Shown: positions 52,622 to 62,750, numbered from the stretch's first letter. The stretch: DNA of 64,000 nt from an uncultured Neokomagataea sp. (GCF_946476835.1 NZ_CAMKWA010000001.1:1-64000); one strand, 5' to 3'. Notes: generated by a model from the sequence alone, not told the origin. Made by a program: numbers and translations.

Positions 52622-55051
52622 TTAGTTAGACAGAGGGTTGTTCATCGCATCGGTCCATTTATTGGCATAAGCATGCCAGTAGGCTGCAACACCAGCGACA
52701 CCATTCAGTTTGCAATCTGCACACCATGCATGCGCACCATCCGAAACACCTGTGTTGGGCAAATCATGCAGAGCATAAGGTTGATCAGATGTCGTGCCGC
52801 CGCGTACTTGCAAGGCCGCCGTGACAGTTACAGTGTTACCAGATTGCGGACCAACCCCATTGGCTAGAATATAAGGCGCTGAGAGAGCACCATTCGCATG
52901 AACCATACCGTTCATTTGCGTTTCACTTTGGACCGTTAGTGAGCCGGTTGTTGTATTATTGGAGACCTTCAGTCCTTGTGATGCAGCATCAATATTTACA
53001 GAATTTGTAAACTCTGTGCTCAGAGTATTGTAGAATACTTTGAATTGGTCATTCCATTGCATGGCACCAATAGGCTGGCCGCTCGTATCGTCCACAGTAA
53101 TGGACGACTTCACGGCTAAAGGGCTTGTAAGATTAATATTTCCATTCGCCGTTTTGGCTCCGACACTATCGGTTAGAATGTACGGTGTTGAAAAACCATT
53201 CGGTGCCATGGCAGGGCCTGATGGCATAGCCACAAGTCCGATTTGAGGTGCTTGGAATGAACCGCCTGCCGCCAGTGCTACGCCGTTAAGATAGTTTTGA
53301 GGGTTCCAGACAATTTGCCCAAAAGATTGTGCATTTTGTTCGGACTGTGGATCTTGAACACCATCGGCTTTGTAGCTGAGATGTAGGCTATTGGTGGTAT
53401 GTGTATCCCCAGTAAAACCATTGCTAATATCTGTATCACGGTACTGTGTCAGACGTAGGGTGGACGTATCTATTCCTGCCTTACTACCACTTGAAAACTG
53501 CCAATTTTGTGCGGTGTATTCTGACCCCACACTTTGCCCAACGACTTCTGGCTGATAAATATTGTGCTGGGTAATATTGCCCATGCCCATGGCTTGATAA
53601 GCAATAGAGTTCGGCAAAAGGTTCCAGACTCGAATGCCATAGGGCAGAGCATTTCCCCCAGCGATGCCGATACCAAGGCTATCGCGTGTCAATTTACCAC
53701 CACCAGTATTATCAAAAACCATCGTCAAACCATGGATGGAAGAACGGTAATCGACCGGGTCATGGTTCCAAAGGTCATACTCGTTATCGCATTCATGAAC
53801 GAGGGAGCCTTGGCTACCATTGGGATCCGCAATGTCACCACGTGGGTTATTATTCAGTGCACATAGCAGGTAGTCTGGGAAGGCTTTTGTAAAGACGCCG
53901 AATTCAATGACTGGTTTAGTGTAATTGGTAAAAAATGTGTCTAGTTGTGGTGTGCTACCATCGAGGGTATCGCGTCCAGGAATTTTCCCCGGTGTTGCAC
54001 CGTAACCGAAAACATTCTGTTGTGGGACATACCACCCTGTATCAAGAGAAATACTATCAACAGTACCGTCTGATAGTGTATTCCAACCCGAAATAGTTCC
54101 CATATAAACATTAAATGTATGTCGGAACTGATCATTAGTGTTCCATGGCTCATTCCATCGGTTCTCTGGTATTTTTGCGACACCAATTTCATTGGTGGCG
54201 ATATTCATGCCCGGGACAAGCATTTTCGCCCAATAGGCGGGTAAAGCTGGTGAGAACGTAGCGCCGGTTGCTGTAAAGGTGATGGCATGCGTGACCCCAT
54301 CAGGGTCTTGGATACCCGACGATGCGATAAATTTTGGGGGTGTGGATCCTGTCTCTGTCGCCCGTGTAGCAGCATCAAAATTCATATTGCCATTGACCAT
54401 GCCACCCCATGTTCCGGCAGAAACACCTGTTCCTTGGGCGGCTGACTTGCCGTTCATGAAGACGCCATCAACGACACCGCCTAGCCCACCGCTCACGGGT
54501 TGACCAAAGACGAAGTGATGGCCTTTATCATCAGCTCGGTGGCCACCAAGCATCCATGTGTGGTCCCACTCAAAGCCCAGCCCTTGCAGATCTCCAGGTG
54601 TGTCCCATGTGGCACTGCTATCCATTTTGCGAAGGGCAGTGAGGATCGGGCTGGCCTGCTCAATACCAGCGTAACTTTTGGTGCTAGAGAATACACCTAC
54701 ATTGCTGCCTTGAGACAGGGTCGTGGTCGATGTGTTTGATGGCGCCGTAATTTCACCAGATGAATTAAGGCCAGCCACACCATCGGGTTGGTTAATACTG
54801 TTTTTATTATCGCAAGAGACAGGGTGGTTATTACTATCAAGGCCACAGGCAACAATGACAGCTTGTGCGCGGTGCCATTGATTGTCGTCACCTTTATATG
54901 TTGGAACGGAAATTTGGTTATTGCTGTTAACAGGTGAAACGACACTGATGGTTTGATAATTAGCGCTACTATCTTGAGCTGCAGGCGTGCTAGCTGTCAG
55001 AACGCTGACAGGGGTAAGGAACCATGCAGCTGTGGCCATTAATTTTTTCAC
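52622..55051 (-). CDS. Large secreted tail-fibre-like protein of unknown function
   Basis: About 809 aa. The GTG at 55051, with GGAG nine bases upstream, gives a clear signal peptide (MKKLMATAAWFLTPVSVLTASTPA). The body is rich in Gly, Asn, Ser, Thr and aromatic residues, like phage tail fibres or autotransported adhesins. Two related units occur near the C-terminus (STPYILTDSVGAKT...LAVKS and SAPYILANGVGPQS...LQVRG). The C-terminus has CADCKLNG and YANKWTDAMNNPL. No phage genes are nearby and no membrane anchor is seen. Function unknown; a surface or sugar-binding protein is possible. Earlier in-frame codons upstream of 55051 are not supported. Confidence 0.65.
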   Translation of the reverse strand: MKKLMATAAWFLTPVSVLTASTPAAQDSSANYQTISVVSPVNSNNQISVPTYKGDDNQWHRAQAVIVACGLDSNNHPVSCDNKNSINQPDGVAGLNSSGEITAPSNTSTTTLSQGSNVGVFSSTKSYAGIEQASPILTALRKMDSSATWDTPGDLQGLGFEWDHTWMLGGHRADDKGHHFVFGQPVSGGLGGVVDGVFMNGKSAAQGTGVSAGTWGGMVNGNMNFDAATRATETGSTPPKFIASSGIQDPDGVTHAITFTATGATFSPALPAYWAKMLVPGMNIATNEIGVAKIPENRWNEPWNTNDQFRHTFNVYMGTISGWNTLSDGTVDSISLDTGWYVPQQNVFGYGATPGKIPGRDTLDGSTPQLDTFFTNYTKPVIEFGVFTKAFPDYLLCALNNNPRGDIADPNGSQGSLVHECDNEYDLWNHDPVDYRSSIHGLTMVFDNTGGGKLTRDSLGIGIAGGNALPYGIRVWNLLPNSIAYQAMGMGNITQHNIYQPEVVGQSVGSEYTAQNWQFSSGSKAGIDTSTLRLTQYRDTDISNGFTGDTHTTNSLHLSYKADGVQDPQSEQNAQSFGQIVWNPQNYLNGVALAAGGSFQAPQIGLVAMPSGPAMAPNGFSTPYILTDSVGAKTANGNINLTSPLAVKSSITVDDTSGQPIGAMQWNDQFKVFYNTLSTEFTNSVNIDAASQGLKVSNNTTTGSLTVQSETQMNGMVHANGALSAPYILANGVGPQSGNTVTVTAALQVRGGTTSDQPYALHDLPNTGVSDGAHAWCADCKLNGVAGVAAYWHAYANKWTDAMNNPLSN

Positions 55052-55112
55052 TATTGAGCGCTCCAAAGAGAGTCCAGTGTATAAGGACTGTAGAGAAGGT
55101 TTTCCTTGGTCC

Positions 55113-55147
55113 AAATAAAAAAAGCTCAACACAGAATGTGTTGAGCT
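55113..55147 (-). terminator. Terminator downstream of the ZntB-like gene
   Basis: On the minus strand AGCTCAACACA, loop TTC, TGTGTTGAGCT, followed by seven T residues and more T-rich sequence. Confidence 0.88.
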
Positions 55148-55252
55148 AATGCCAAGGGGTATTTTTAATATTTTTGCCTAATAATCGAGGCTGCCTTTTT
55201 ATACTGTAAACTGAGCGCAAAAGCAAGTTTTTATATGAAATCGAGCACTATT

Positions 55253-56317
55253 TTACATGAGGCGAATGGCTTTGAGGAATAAAAACGTCACAGCCATTGC
55301 CGAGAAACATACCGCGCCCGCCTCAACCGTTCCCCAAGCGCCTTGCGCAAGAAACATCCCGCCTGTGTTCATGCCGAAGAACCCTGTCACAAAGGTTGCG
55401 GGCAGCATTAATGTCGTACCGACAGAGACGATATAGAGGCGTCTGTTTGTTTCTTCGGCTTGGCTGGAGCCGAGTTCATCTTGCAGAGATCGTGCACGGT
55501 CTTGTAGCGCAATAAGATCATCCAAGGCTGCGTGTACTTGCCGCTCAGCCCGGTCACGCAGCGTATCTTCGGCCCATTCTGGTAAGTCTAAATCTTCATC
55601 CCTCAAGACGCGGTCAATCGGCGTCACGACACGGCGTAATTCGGTTGCACGGCGTCGTACTTTACCAACAATACCACCCATATGTCCTAGGTCAGAGCGG
55701 TGTTCAATCGTCAGGAGAACGTCTTCGGCACGGTCCAATTCATCATCCAAACGTCCGAGCTGACGGCGTACCGTGCTGGTAAAGTCCCGCAGGGCACGGT
55801 CAATCATGCCCGTTGGGTTACGTGGAATTTGGTCAGCTTTCAAAGAGCGATAGGCTGCGCCGAGAACCGGGATGGGGTTGCGGCGCGTGGTAATGAGCAG
55901 ATCTGGACTGGAGGCAAAGCGCCACGCACAAATCTCACGGTCTTCTTCGGACAAAGCATCGTCAAATGCAGGGAAAGCCCCCCAGACGATCTCTTCATAA
56001 GCATCAAGGGTGATGCCATATTCTGTTTCAGCCAATGTTGTGCAGGCATCTTCGGGTAAAATGGGAAGATGTGCGATGAGTGATCGGGCTGAACTATGCA
56101 CCGTATCAAAATGGAGCCAGTACCACCCTTCAGAAGATGGCTTACGGTCTTTTTTAAGGAGGGATTCCACCATATCGGAGGTGAGTGTAGAGACGCCTTG
56201 TCCAGGAACAGCATGGATGGCCCATACCAGACCATTGGCAAAGGCAGGCGCACCTTGATCTTGGTGAGCAGGATCAATCACCGTGAAGGGAAAGTTGTAA
56301 GCTGGCTTTTCAGACAC
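55253..56317 (-). CDS. zntB: CorA/ZntB-family divalent metal transporter
   Basis: 354-aa membrane protein with a long soluble N-terminal funnel and two C-terminal helices. The pore signature is FFGMNTGG, the GMN motif of CorA/ZntB. Zn2+ is likely, but Mg2+ or other metals are possible. The charged coiled region (ELRRVVTPIDRVLRDEDLDLPEWAEDTLRDRAERQVHAALDDL) is typical of the stalk helix. Start is GTG at 56317 with GGGAGGA upstream. Divergent from ahcY. Confidence 0.85.
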   Translation of the reverse strand: MSEKPAYNFPFTVIDPAHQDQGAPAFANGLVWAIHAVPGQGVSTLTSDMVESLLKKDRKPSSEGWYWLHFDTVHSSARSLIAHLPILPEDACTTLAETEYGITLDAYEEIVWGAFPAFDDALSEEDREICAWRFASSPDLLITTRRNPIPVLGAAYRSLKADQIPRNPTGMIDRALRDFTSTVRRQLGRLDDELDRAEDVLLTIEHRSDLGHMGGIVGKVRRRATELRRVVTPIDRVLRDEDLDLPEWAEDTLRDRAERQVHAALDDLIALQDRARSLQDELGSSQAEETNRRLYIVSVGTTLMLPATFVTGFFGMNTGGMFLAQGAWGTVEAGAVCFSAMAVTFLFLKAIRLM

Positions 56318-56572
56318 GGCATCCTCCCATTGATCAAAGGAGTGAGCGCTGCACAGAGCGCTATGGAAACAAAATAACGATCATAAAGACCGTTTGGTAG
56401 CTTGGTTCTGTCAGTTCATACAAAAACTGTAAAATGGTTTTATGCACACTCTGCCCTGCATCCATCATTTTGTGAGGTGCGTTGGCACTCAGTTTGAGAA
56501 GCAGCCCTTTGCGAATGGCAGGGTAATCTCTATACCTTTTCCCGTTATTCTCCCGCAGTAAGGGCATTACTC

Positions 56573-57868
56573 ATGACCGTTCAGGACTATAAAGTTCGCG
56601 ATATTACCCTCGCAGATTGGGGCCGTAAGGAAATTTCCATCGCTGAAGGCGAAATGCCTGGCCTGATGGCGCTCCGTGAAGAGTATGGTGATAGCCAGCC
56701 TCTGAAGGGCGCACGCATTGCAGGCTGCCTGCACATGACCATTCAAACGGCTGTTTTGATTGAAACGCTGGTGGCTCTGGGCGCAACGGTCCGCTGGTCT
56801 TCTTGCAATATCTTCTCCACGCAGGACCATGCGGCAGCAGCAATTGCTGCGGCAAACATTCCTGTGTTCGCGTGGAAGGGTCTGTCCGAAGAAGAATTCT
56901 GGTGGTGCATTGAGCAAACCGTTCGTGGCCCAGATGGCTGGACGCCGAACATGATTCTGGACGATGGCGGTGACCTGACCGTTCTGATGCATGATAAGTA
57001 TGCAGATCTTCTGGATGATGTTCGTGGCCTGTCCGAAGAAACCACAACGGGTGTGCATCGTCTGTGGGAAATGGCGCGTAAGGGTACGTTGAAGGTTCCG
57101 GCCATTAACGTGAATGATAGCGTCACGAAGTCCAAGTTCGACAACTTGTATGGCTGCCGTGAAAGCCTTGTTGACGCCATTCGCCGTGGTACAGACGTGA
57201 TGATGGCCGGTAAGGTTGCTGTTGTTGCTGGTTATGGTGACGTTGGTAAGGGCTCAGCAGCTTCTTTGCGTAATGCAGGTTGCCGCGTTCTGGTTACAGA
57301 AGTTGACCCGATTTGTGCGCTTCAGGCGGCCATGGAAGGCTATGAAGTTGTCACGATGGAAAATGCTGCCCCTCGCGGTGATATTTTCGTGACCTGCACA
57401 GGCAATGTGGACCTGATCACAATTGAGCATATGCGCGCTATGCGTGACCGTGCGATCGTTTGTAACATTGGTCACTTTGACAGCGAAATTCAGGTTGAAG
57501 CGCTGCGTAACTACCGCTGGAACAACATCAAGCCACAGGTTGATGAGATCGAACTGGCAGAAGGCCGTCGTATCATCCTGCTGTCCGAAGGCCGCTTGGT
57601 GAACCTTGGTAACGCAACGGGTCACCCATCTTTCGTGATGTCAGCATCCTTCACGAACCAAACGCTGGCTCAAATTGAGCTGTGGAACGCAAAGCCCGGC
57701 CAATATGAGCGTAAGGTTTACACGCTGCCAAAGGCGTTGGACGAGAAGGTTGCGGCTCTGCACTTGGCGAAGGTTGGTGCTGAGCTTTCCAAGATGTCTC
57801 AGAAGCAGGCTGACTATATCGGCGTGCCCGTGAGTGGTCCGTTCAAGCACGAAGAATATCGCTACTAA
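56573..57868 (+). CDS. ahcY: Adenosylhomocysteinase
   Basis: Hydrolyses S-adenosylhomocysteine to adenosine and homocysteine in the methyl cycle. NAD-binding [12 protein letters not shown] is in the middle; [34 protein letters not shown] and the C-terminal [13 protein letters not shown] are diagnostic. 431 aa. It lacks the ~40-residue insertion of some bacterial enzymes (judged from length). The ~250-base leader shared with the divergent zntB holds no riboswitch that I can recognise. Confidence 0.97.
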   Translation: MTVQDYKVRDITLADWGRKEISIAEGEMPGLMALREEYGDSQPLKGARIAGCLHMTIQTAVLIETLVALGATVRWSSCNIFSTQDHAAAAIAAANIPVFAWKGLSEEEFWWCIEQTVRGPDGWTPNMILDDGGDLTVLMHDKYADLLDDVRGLSEETTTGVHRLWEMARKGTLKVPAINVNDSVTKSKFDNLYGCRESLVDAIRRGTDVMMAGKVAVVAGYGDVGKGSAASLRNAGCRVLVTEVDPICALQAAMEGYEVVTMENAAPRGDIFVTCTGNVDLITIEHMRAMRDRAIVCNIGHFDSEIQVEALRNYRWNNIKPQVDEIELAEGRRIILLSEGRLVNLGNATGHPSFVMSASFTNQTLAQIELWNAKPGQYERKVYTLPKALDEKVAALHLAKVGAELSKMSQKQADYIGVPVSGPFKHEEYRY

Positions 57869-57884
57869 TAGGAACACTTACGAT

Positions 57885-57916
57885 AAAAGCGCGTTTCGAG
57901 TACGGACGCGCTTTTT
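57885..57916 (+). terminator. Terminator after ahcY
   Basis: AAAAGCGCGT and ACGCGCTTTT form a 10-bp stem around an 11-base loop, ending in five T residues. Confidence 0.8.
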
Positions 57917-57949
57917 GCGCCTCGTTGTTACAGTTTAGGAGTGTGACCC

Positions 57950-58333
57950 ATGGGTCTTTTTAGCTCAATCATGTCCAAGATTTTCGGTCAGGCCGACGCA
58001 GCAACGCCATCTGCTCCAGCAGACGCAGCACCTGCGGCAGCACCAGCATCTGACGCGCCTGCAGCAGCACCTGCCGCTGTCGATGTGAACGCTGTGCTGG
58101 CTGATTTGGCTGCAAAGGCTGGTCAACAACTGAATTATCAGACGTCAATTGTTGATCTGTTGAAACTTCTGGGTCTGGACAGCTCACTGGACGCGCGTAA
58201 GCAGCTGGCGGGTGAACTGCATTATTCTGGCAGCACAGATGATACGGCTACGATGAACGTTTGGCTCATCAAGCAGGTTTATGCTGAGCTGGCGAAGAAT
58301 GGTGGTAAGGTCCCAGAAGGCTGGGCACACTAA
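57950..58333 (+). CDS. DUF3597 domain protein
   Basis: 127 aa. A short start (MGLFSSIMSKIFG) is followed by an Ala/Pro-rich linker (~18-45) and then the DUF3597 domain (VDVNAVLADLAAKAGQQLNYQTSIVDLLKLLGLDSSLDARKQLAGELHYSG...). The fold resembles peptidoglycan-binding LysM-like neighbours, but the role is unknown. GGAG precedes the ATG. It stands between two terminators and so is its own transcription unit. Confidence 0.85.
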   Translation: MGLFSSIMSKIFGQADAATPSAPADAAPAAAPASDAPAAAPAAVDVNAVLADLAAKAGQQLNYQTSIVDLLKLLGLDSSLDARKQLAGELHYSGSTDDTATMNVWLIKQVYAELAKNGGKVPEGWAH

Positions 58334-58338
58334 TTTTT

Positions 58339-58383
58339 TAAAAATAGAGAGCATCATCTTTATGGTGGTGTTCTCTATTTTTA
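58339..58383. terminator. Hairpin after the DUF3597 gene
   Basis: Perfect 12-bp outer stem TAAAAATAGAGA/TCTCTATTTTTA. It is A/T-rich on both arms, so it can act in both directions. Confidence 0.65.
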
Positions 58384-58385
58384 GA

Positions 58386-58418
58386 ACCCTGCGGCTGATT
58401 ATGCTGCAGGGTTTTTTT
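58386..58418. terminator. Second terminator, between DUF3597 gene and PstS-like gene
   Basis: ACCCTGC pairs with GCAGGGT and is followed by six further T residues. It is convergent with, and reaches the stop of, the PstS-like gene. Confidence 0.8.
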
Positions 58419-59853
58419 ATAATTTTTTTATTATTGTACGCTCTTTTATTAAGTCTACTTTCTGTAGTGGAAGGTAACCATTTTCTTCATTCCTATGTTG
58501 AAAAATGATTTTTTGTCCTGCTTCGGATGTAAGGTAGAGAAGAAAGTCTTTGATATTTTTAGGGATGTGTTGTCCGGGTGGACAATCAATATAAATATTA
58601 AAGAAGTAGGATATCGGCCATTTAGAGCGATCATTTATACCATCAGGAAGAACAAAAGGCCCTTTTGAATTATAAGAGAGGGGCAATAATCTGACTGTTG
58701 GGGGCGCTTTTCCAGCGTCTATCCATGTGCTGTATCCAAGGCCATAAGGATCATGTGCCACAGCTTCAAGAACAGCTTTTCCATTAGGCATGGCACGATA
58801 AAAAGGGCTGAAGGGTAGGTCATTCAGCTTGGATTGTTGCATGGCGATAGCAAAGCTATTCTCTGGGTTTATGCCGTAAATATGAATGGGGGCATGTGCC
58901 CATTCCTTTTGAGCCAAGCCAAGAAAAGACCATTGTGGTGCATCTGGCTGTGGAGATGAGGCCGAGAACACACGCTGTATTTTTGGCCAAGAGGCTCCAT
59001 TTAAAGGGTTAGCCTGGTTGATATAAAGCGCGGGAGGTGTTTTGCCATCGGGGCGTGGGCCAAAGCTGGCATATGCAATACGAATACGGGTTGGAGCATA
59101 TCCTTTTGCCTGCTGGAAAGCATCAAGATCTTCTTGCCATGCTTCACGGCCCATCGGGGCAAGTGCGCTGGTTCCTGCGATTAATGCAGGTATTGCGAGG
59201 GAAGAGCCACGAAGGTCGTCAGAGAAGTGAAGTGTTGGATTGTGGGCTGTGAAACCCTCTTCAAGGTGCGGTAGCAACGTCTCTATGGTATCACTTCCAA
59301 TAATATTTATCGTATTTTTTTGAACCTTATCGTTATAATATATTAGTTTTACTGGTATTTTTTTGATTATAGACTCATTTTCATTTTGTTCTTTATTGTT
59401 ATTTTTTATTAAATACGGAAATATGTTTTGCAGTTTATTTTTATCATCGTTGGACAATATGTGTTGCAATAACGGCAGAATTCTTTGATCGATGGCATTT
59501 GATGCATCGCGGCGTACGCAGATATAAAGTCCTTGCAAAATAGGCAAGATGAGTGGATCTCCACCCGTATATCGCTTCATAGTGGCGCGCTCTCCACGTG
59601 TGAGATCACGTGGGAGAATAGCGGCGGCAATTATGCCATGTGTCAGTAAAGGGATACTGCCTGCAGGGCCTACTATGCGTGCGGAAAGATGGAATTCATG
59701 CGCAATATCCTCACTTTCTGGGCCACCACCGATGATCAATTGTCCTTGATTATCAAGGTAATGTGCCACTAAAGAGGGTACCTCTGTTGTGGCAGCGTGC
59801 ACTACAGAAGTGCACGCAAGTGTGGAGAGAAGGGAGAGAAGGTATTTTTTCAT
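58417..59853 (-). CDS. PstS-like periplasmic substrate-binding protein
   Basis: 478 aa with signal peptide MKKYLLSLLSTLACTSVVHA. The second half follows the phosphate-binding (PstS/PBP-like) pattern: IIGSDTIETLLPHLEEGF, LRGSSLAIPALIAGTSALAPMGREAW, YINQANPLNGASWPKIQRVF and ending ASEAGQKIIFQHR-like. The middle (about residues 130-185) is an Asn/Lys-rich, AT-rich insertion. Its ATG overlaps the stop of the TonB receptor gene (TAATG), so they form one operon. Such pairs are seen in acetic acid bacteria, and the ligand may be a metal complex rather than phosphate (inference). Confidence 0.75.
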   Translation of the reverse strand: MKKYLLSLLSTLACTSVVHAATTEVPSLVAHYLDNQGQLIIGGGPESEDIAHEFHLSARIVGPAGSIPLLTHGIIAAAILPRDLTRGERATMKRYTGGDPLILPILQGLYICVRRDASNAIDQRILPLLQHILSNDDKNKLQNIFPYLIKNNNKEQNENESIIKKIPVKLIYYNDKVQKNTINIIGSDTIETLLPHLEEGFTAHNPTLHFSDDLRGSSLAIPALIAGTSALAPMGREAWQEDLDAFQQAKGYAPTRIRIAYASFGPRPDGKTPPALYINQANPLNGASWPKIQRVFSASSPQPDAPQWSFLGLAQKEWAHAPIHIYGINPENSFAIAMQQSKLNDLPFSPFYRAMPNGKAVLEAVAHDPYGLGYSTWIDAGKAPPTVRLLPLSYNSKGPFVLPDGINDRSKWPISYFFNIYIDCPPGQHIPKNIKDFLLYLTSEAGQKIIFQHRNEENGYLPLQKVDLIKERTIIKKL

Positions 59854-61972
59854 TAGAAATCTGCACTTACCCCACCCAGGAATGTTCGGCCGGCACCTGG
59901 TGTGATTTGAGACGATGATACAGAAGATTCGATATAATATTCGTTGGTAATATTTTTCACATTCAAAGACATTTTAAGGTTTTTACCAACCTTCTTCCAA
60001 ACACTTGCATCAAAGCGATGATATCCCCCTATGCGGAAGCTATTGCTTAAGTCGCCTTGCCGATTACTTGCTGCGAAGACGCCTCCGCCAATGCCGGTAT
60101 CTTTGAAGAAACCGCTTTTTGGTTCATAGGTCATCCATACGCTACCAGCCCATTTAGGCACGCCAATAAGCGAGTTACCGACTTTGTAAGTGCTGGATTC
60201 TAAGATTGTAGTATCCGTATAGGCCGTGGTTGCGATGACCTGAAGGTCAGGCGTTATAGAACCATTGATGTCGAGCTCGATGCCGCGTGATCTTTGTTTC
60301 CCAGCATCAATATTGAAACCAACATTGGTGGGATCTTGTTGAGCCACATGCGCTCTAACAAGATGGTACAGTGCGAGGTTGATGAAGAGGCGTTTTTGCA
60401 GTGCCTCGGCTTTAAGCCAGCTTCAAACTGTTGCCCTGTTTCGGGTGGAATGGGTTGGCCTGAGATAGTGGGGGCGGGTTGTGATTGGAAAGACCGTGTA
60501 TAGTCAAAAAAGAATGCAACGGGAGCAATAGGTTTCCAAACAATGCCAGCACGTGGAGACCATTTTTTATCGTTAGAATCATAGCCCGTCGTTCCATAAT
60601 CTGACTGCCGTGCATGGTCAAAGCGCACGCCGCCAAGCAGGTTTATATGTTTCCCAATATCAATTTGATCTTGCAAATAAGTTGAAAGAGAGCGTGCTCT
60701 GACGGTACGATCTGCTGCTGCGACCCAATTAGTCGGTAGAGCTCCGTATACGGGGTTATCAATATCGATGCTAGCTAAAGAGCCACGGTCAAATGTACGG
60801 AAACGATAGCTCTTTAGCCATTCCCCACCTAATACGATTGTATGAGACAAGCCAAAGGTTTTGGCGTTAGCAACAGCATCCAGTTGAAAATCTGCATTAT
60901 GGTTGTTTTCATCCTGACGGACAGATGAGCGTGTAATTGTCCGTGCTAAAGTTTTTGGAGCAACTTTAACGTTGGATCCGTAGTTTACGCCCAAGATATT
61001 GATGGCACCCATATCATAATGGCCAATTTGGCGGATTTTGAGCCAATCTAAGAGCTGATGTTCTATACGGTAATTAAACTCCATTCTTTGGGAATCAGTT
61101 TCCGCCCATTTCTCACCGAGAAAACGGCTGCGTGGGAGGTCAACAACAAGCTCTTTTCCGTTGGCTGAAGGCGTTGCTACGAGGCCGCGGTCAGTTTGAT
61201 TTTTTTGGTGCGTAAAAGTGAGGCTAGCCAACGCTGTTGTACGAGATGTCGGCTGCCACAAGAGTGATCCTGCGATAAATTGGCGCTGGTACGGAATAAA
61301 GACGTCACGGAATGTATTGGTTCTTTCCGCAGCACCAATAAGTCGGAAAGCGAGTGTGTGTGAACGATTAAGAGCGCCCGTTACATCGCCTTGGCCGCGT
61401 ACAAAACCAAAGCTGCCGCCTTGTAAGGAAACATTATTCGCGGCTGCATATTTGGGTTGTTTTGTAACGATGTTGATGAGGCCACCGGGATCACCCCGCC
61501 CATATAAAACAGATGCAGGCCCTTTTAGTACTTCTATTCGTTCAATATTTGCTAAATCCCGGTAGCTATCATTGGTTTGAATAGCAGGGCTAAGCATAAT
61601 GCTATCAATGGCATAGTAAGAAGAACGAAAACCTCGAATGGTAAAGCTTTCAGATCTATTGCCTGCATCGGTTCCTGGTAGCACACCACTGACGTTGCGT
61701 AGTGCGCTTGTGAGATCAACGGCTTGTTGGTCGTCAATAACTTTTCGGGTAACGATTTGAATGGATTGAGGTATAGATATTATACTCGTTCCTGTTCTGG
61801 TCGCTGTTGTTATTTTATTTATTTTATATCCATTTGTTCTTTTTCCAAGAACGACAATTTCTGATGTGTTTACAGAATCATATTTGGTATTTTCTTTTGC
61901 ATATACTTCGTTCTGAAATAAAATAGAGCACAAATATGTAGACAGTAAAAAACAAAACTTTGTTTTTTTCAA
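59853..61972 (-). pseudogene. TonB-dependent siderophore receptor, interrupted by a one-base frameshift
   Basis: Outer-membrane receptor for ferric siderophores. Frame 1 (61972 to 60254) has a signal peptide, a plug domain (SIPQSIQIVTRKVIDDQQAVDLTSALRNVSGV, FTIRGFRSS, IERIEVLKGPASVLYGRGDPGGLINIVTKQP) and most of the barrel up to GQQFEAGLKP. There the frame breaks near 60403-60412. Homology continues in another frame as EALQKRLFINLALYHLV..., then 59853-60347 to the terminal GAGRTFLGGVSADF. The span is 2120 bases; one added base gives 706 codons, a normal length. So one base is missing by mutation or sequencing error. A Fur-box-like site lies upstream and the PstS-like gene overlaps the end. 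Confidence 0.85.
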
Positions 61973-62051
61973 CGTAGAATTCCTTGTTTTAATGTTGAGA
62001 TGTGTGTCGTGGATTTTCGGTGCAGGGATGGGGTTTATAATACCATTTTAT

Positions 62052-62070
62052 GAAAATGAAAGTCATTCTC
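62052..62070. promoter_or_regulatory. Fur-box-like operator upstream of the TonB receptor gene
   Basis: The 19 bases match the Fur consensus GATAATGATAATCATTATC at 15 positions. It is 80 bases before the receptor ATG, in AT-rich sequence, and fits iron repression of the receptor and PstS-like genes. Confidence 0.65.
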
Positions 62071-62126
62071 AATATAAAAATATTACAAATTATGTGTTAA
62101 TTTTTTATATTTAATTCATGGTTTTA

Positions 62127-62750
62127 TTATTTTATAGTTATAAAAAAATCCATTTTTAGTTCTTCGTTTAAATTTTTGAAAGATATTTTTTTGGATTCCC
62201 CAGTTTTTAATATTCCAATTTTTTCAAATACATGGATATTTTCAGATATTTTAATGTTTTTATTGTCAATAAATCCAATGTTTGATCGATTATTTATTGT
62301 AAGCGCCGAGACTATATTCCCATCTTCGGATGTAATTGAACAGAGTTCTGGCAACATGAGTAAAGAAAGGCCACGAAGAGCAGTTGGGGTGAAGGGAATA
62401 AATTTTTCCCACCCGTGCACAGCCATAGCTCTAATGGGGGCTTGTTCTTGCTGTTCTGGTGCCGGTAGGCTCGTGAGATAACGTTGTGTGTGCGGGAAGA
62501 ATAAAGACACATAACCCTCTCCAGCATCATTCATGATGCATGTGGGAAACAGTTTGGGCATAGAGATATGTTTTGCGAAGTGAATTTCGGTAGGCAAAGA
62601 AAAGTCTTTGGGCGCTCTAATCGTTAAGTCAGGCAATTTGCCCGGCGAAAAAGGCGCAACTGAAAAAATATCACGCATTGGGTCGTGGCTAAGCAGGTGA
62701 CCGTGCCAATCCATGAGGTACAGTGAAACGGCTGTGTCTGAGGCGTTCAT
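62127..62750 (-). CDS. Unknown protein downstream of mutY
   Basis: 207 aa from the ATG at 62750, which overlaps the mutY stop (ATGA). Not recognised. No signal peptide or membrane helix; a beta-rich pattern (LYLMDWHGHLLSHDPMRDIFSV, GYVSLFFPHTQRYLTSLPA, GWEKFIPFTP) suggests a small beta domain of the lectin- or fascin-like kind, but this is weak. The 3' half (after ~62330) becomes AT-rich. It precedes the iron-regulated receptor gene on the same strand, with a Fur-like site between them. Confidence 0.6.
   Translation of the reverse strand: MNASDTAVSLYLMDWHGHLLSHDPMRDIFSVAPFSPGKLPDLTIRAPKDFSLPTEIHFAKHISMPKLFPTCIMNDAGEGYVSLFFPHTQRYLTSLPAPEQQEQAPIRAMAVHGWEKFIPFTPTALRGLSLLMLPELCSITSEDGNIVSALTINNRSNIGFIDNKNIKISENIHVFEKIGILKTGESKKISFKNLNEELKMDFFITIK

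Noticed and set aside
52622-55051. Prophage remnant
   Set aside because: The protein resembles a tail fibre, but it has its own signal peptide and sits among housekeeping genes with no integrase, capsid or lysis genes.
56320-56572. Possible SAH riboswitch in the ahcY leader
   Set aside because: The leader has short inverted pieces such as CCCT...AGGG, but I cannot match the conserved core of the SAH riboswitch, and no terminator or masked ribosome site is apparent.
60403-60420. Programmed -1 ribosomal frameshift in the TonB receptor
   Set aside because: The shift needed is -1, but the local sequence CTTAAAGC is not a canonical X-XXY-YYZ slippery site and no stimulatory hairpin is clear. A simple one-base loss is more likely.
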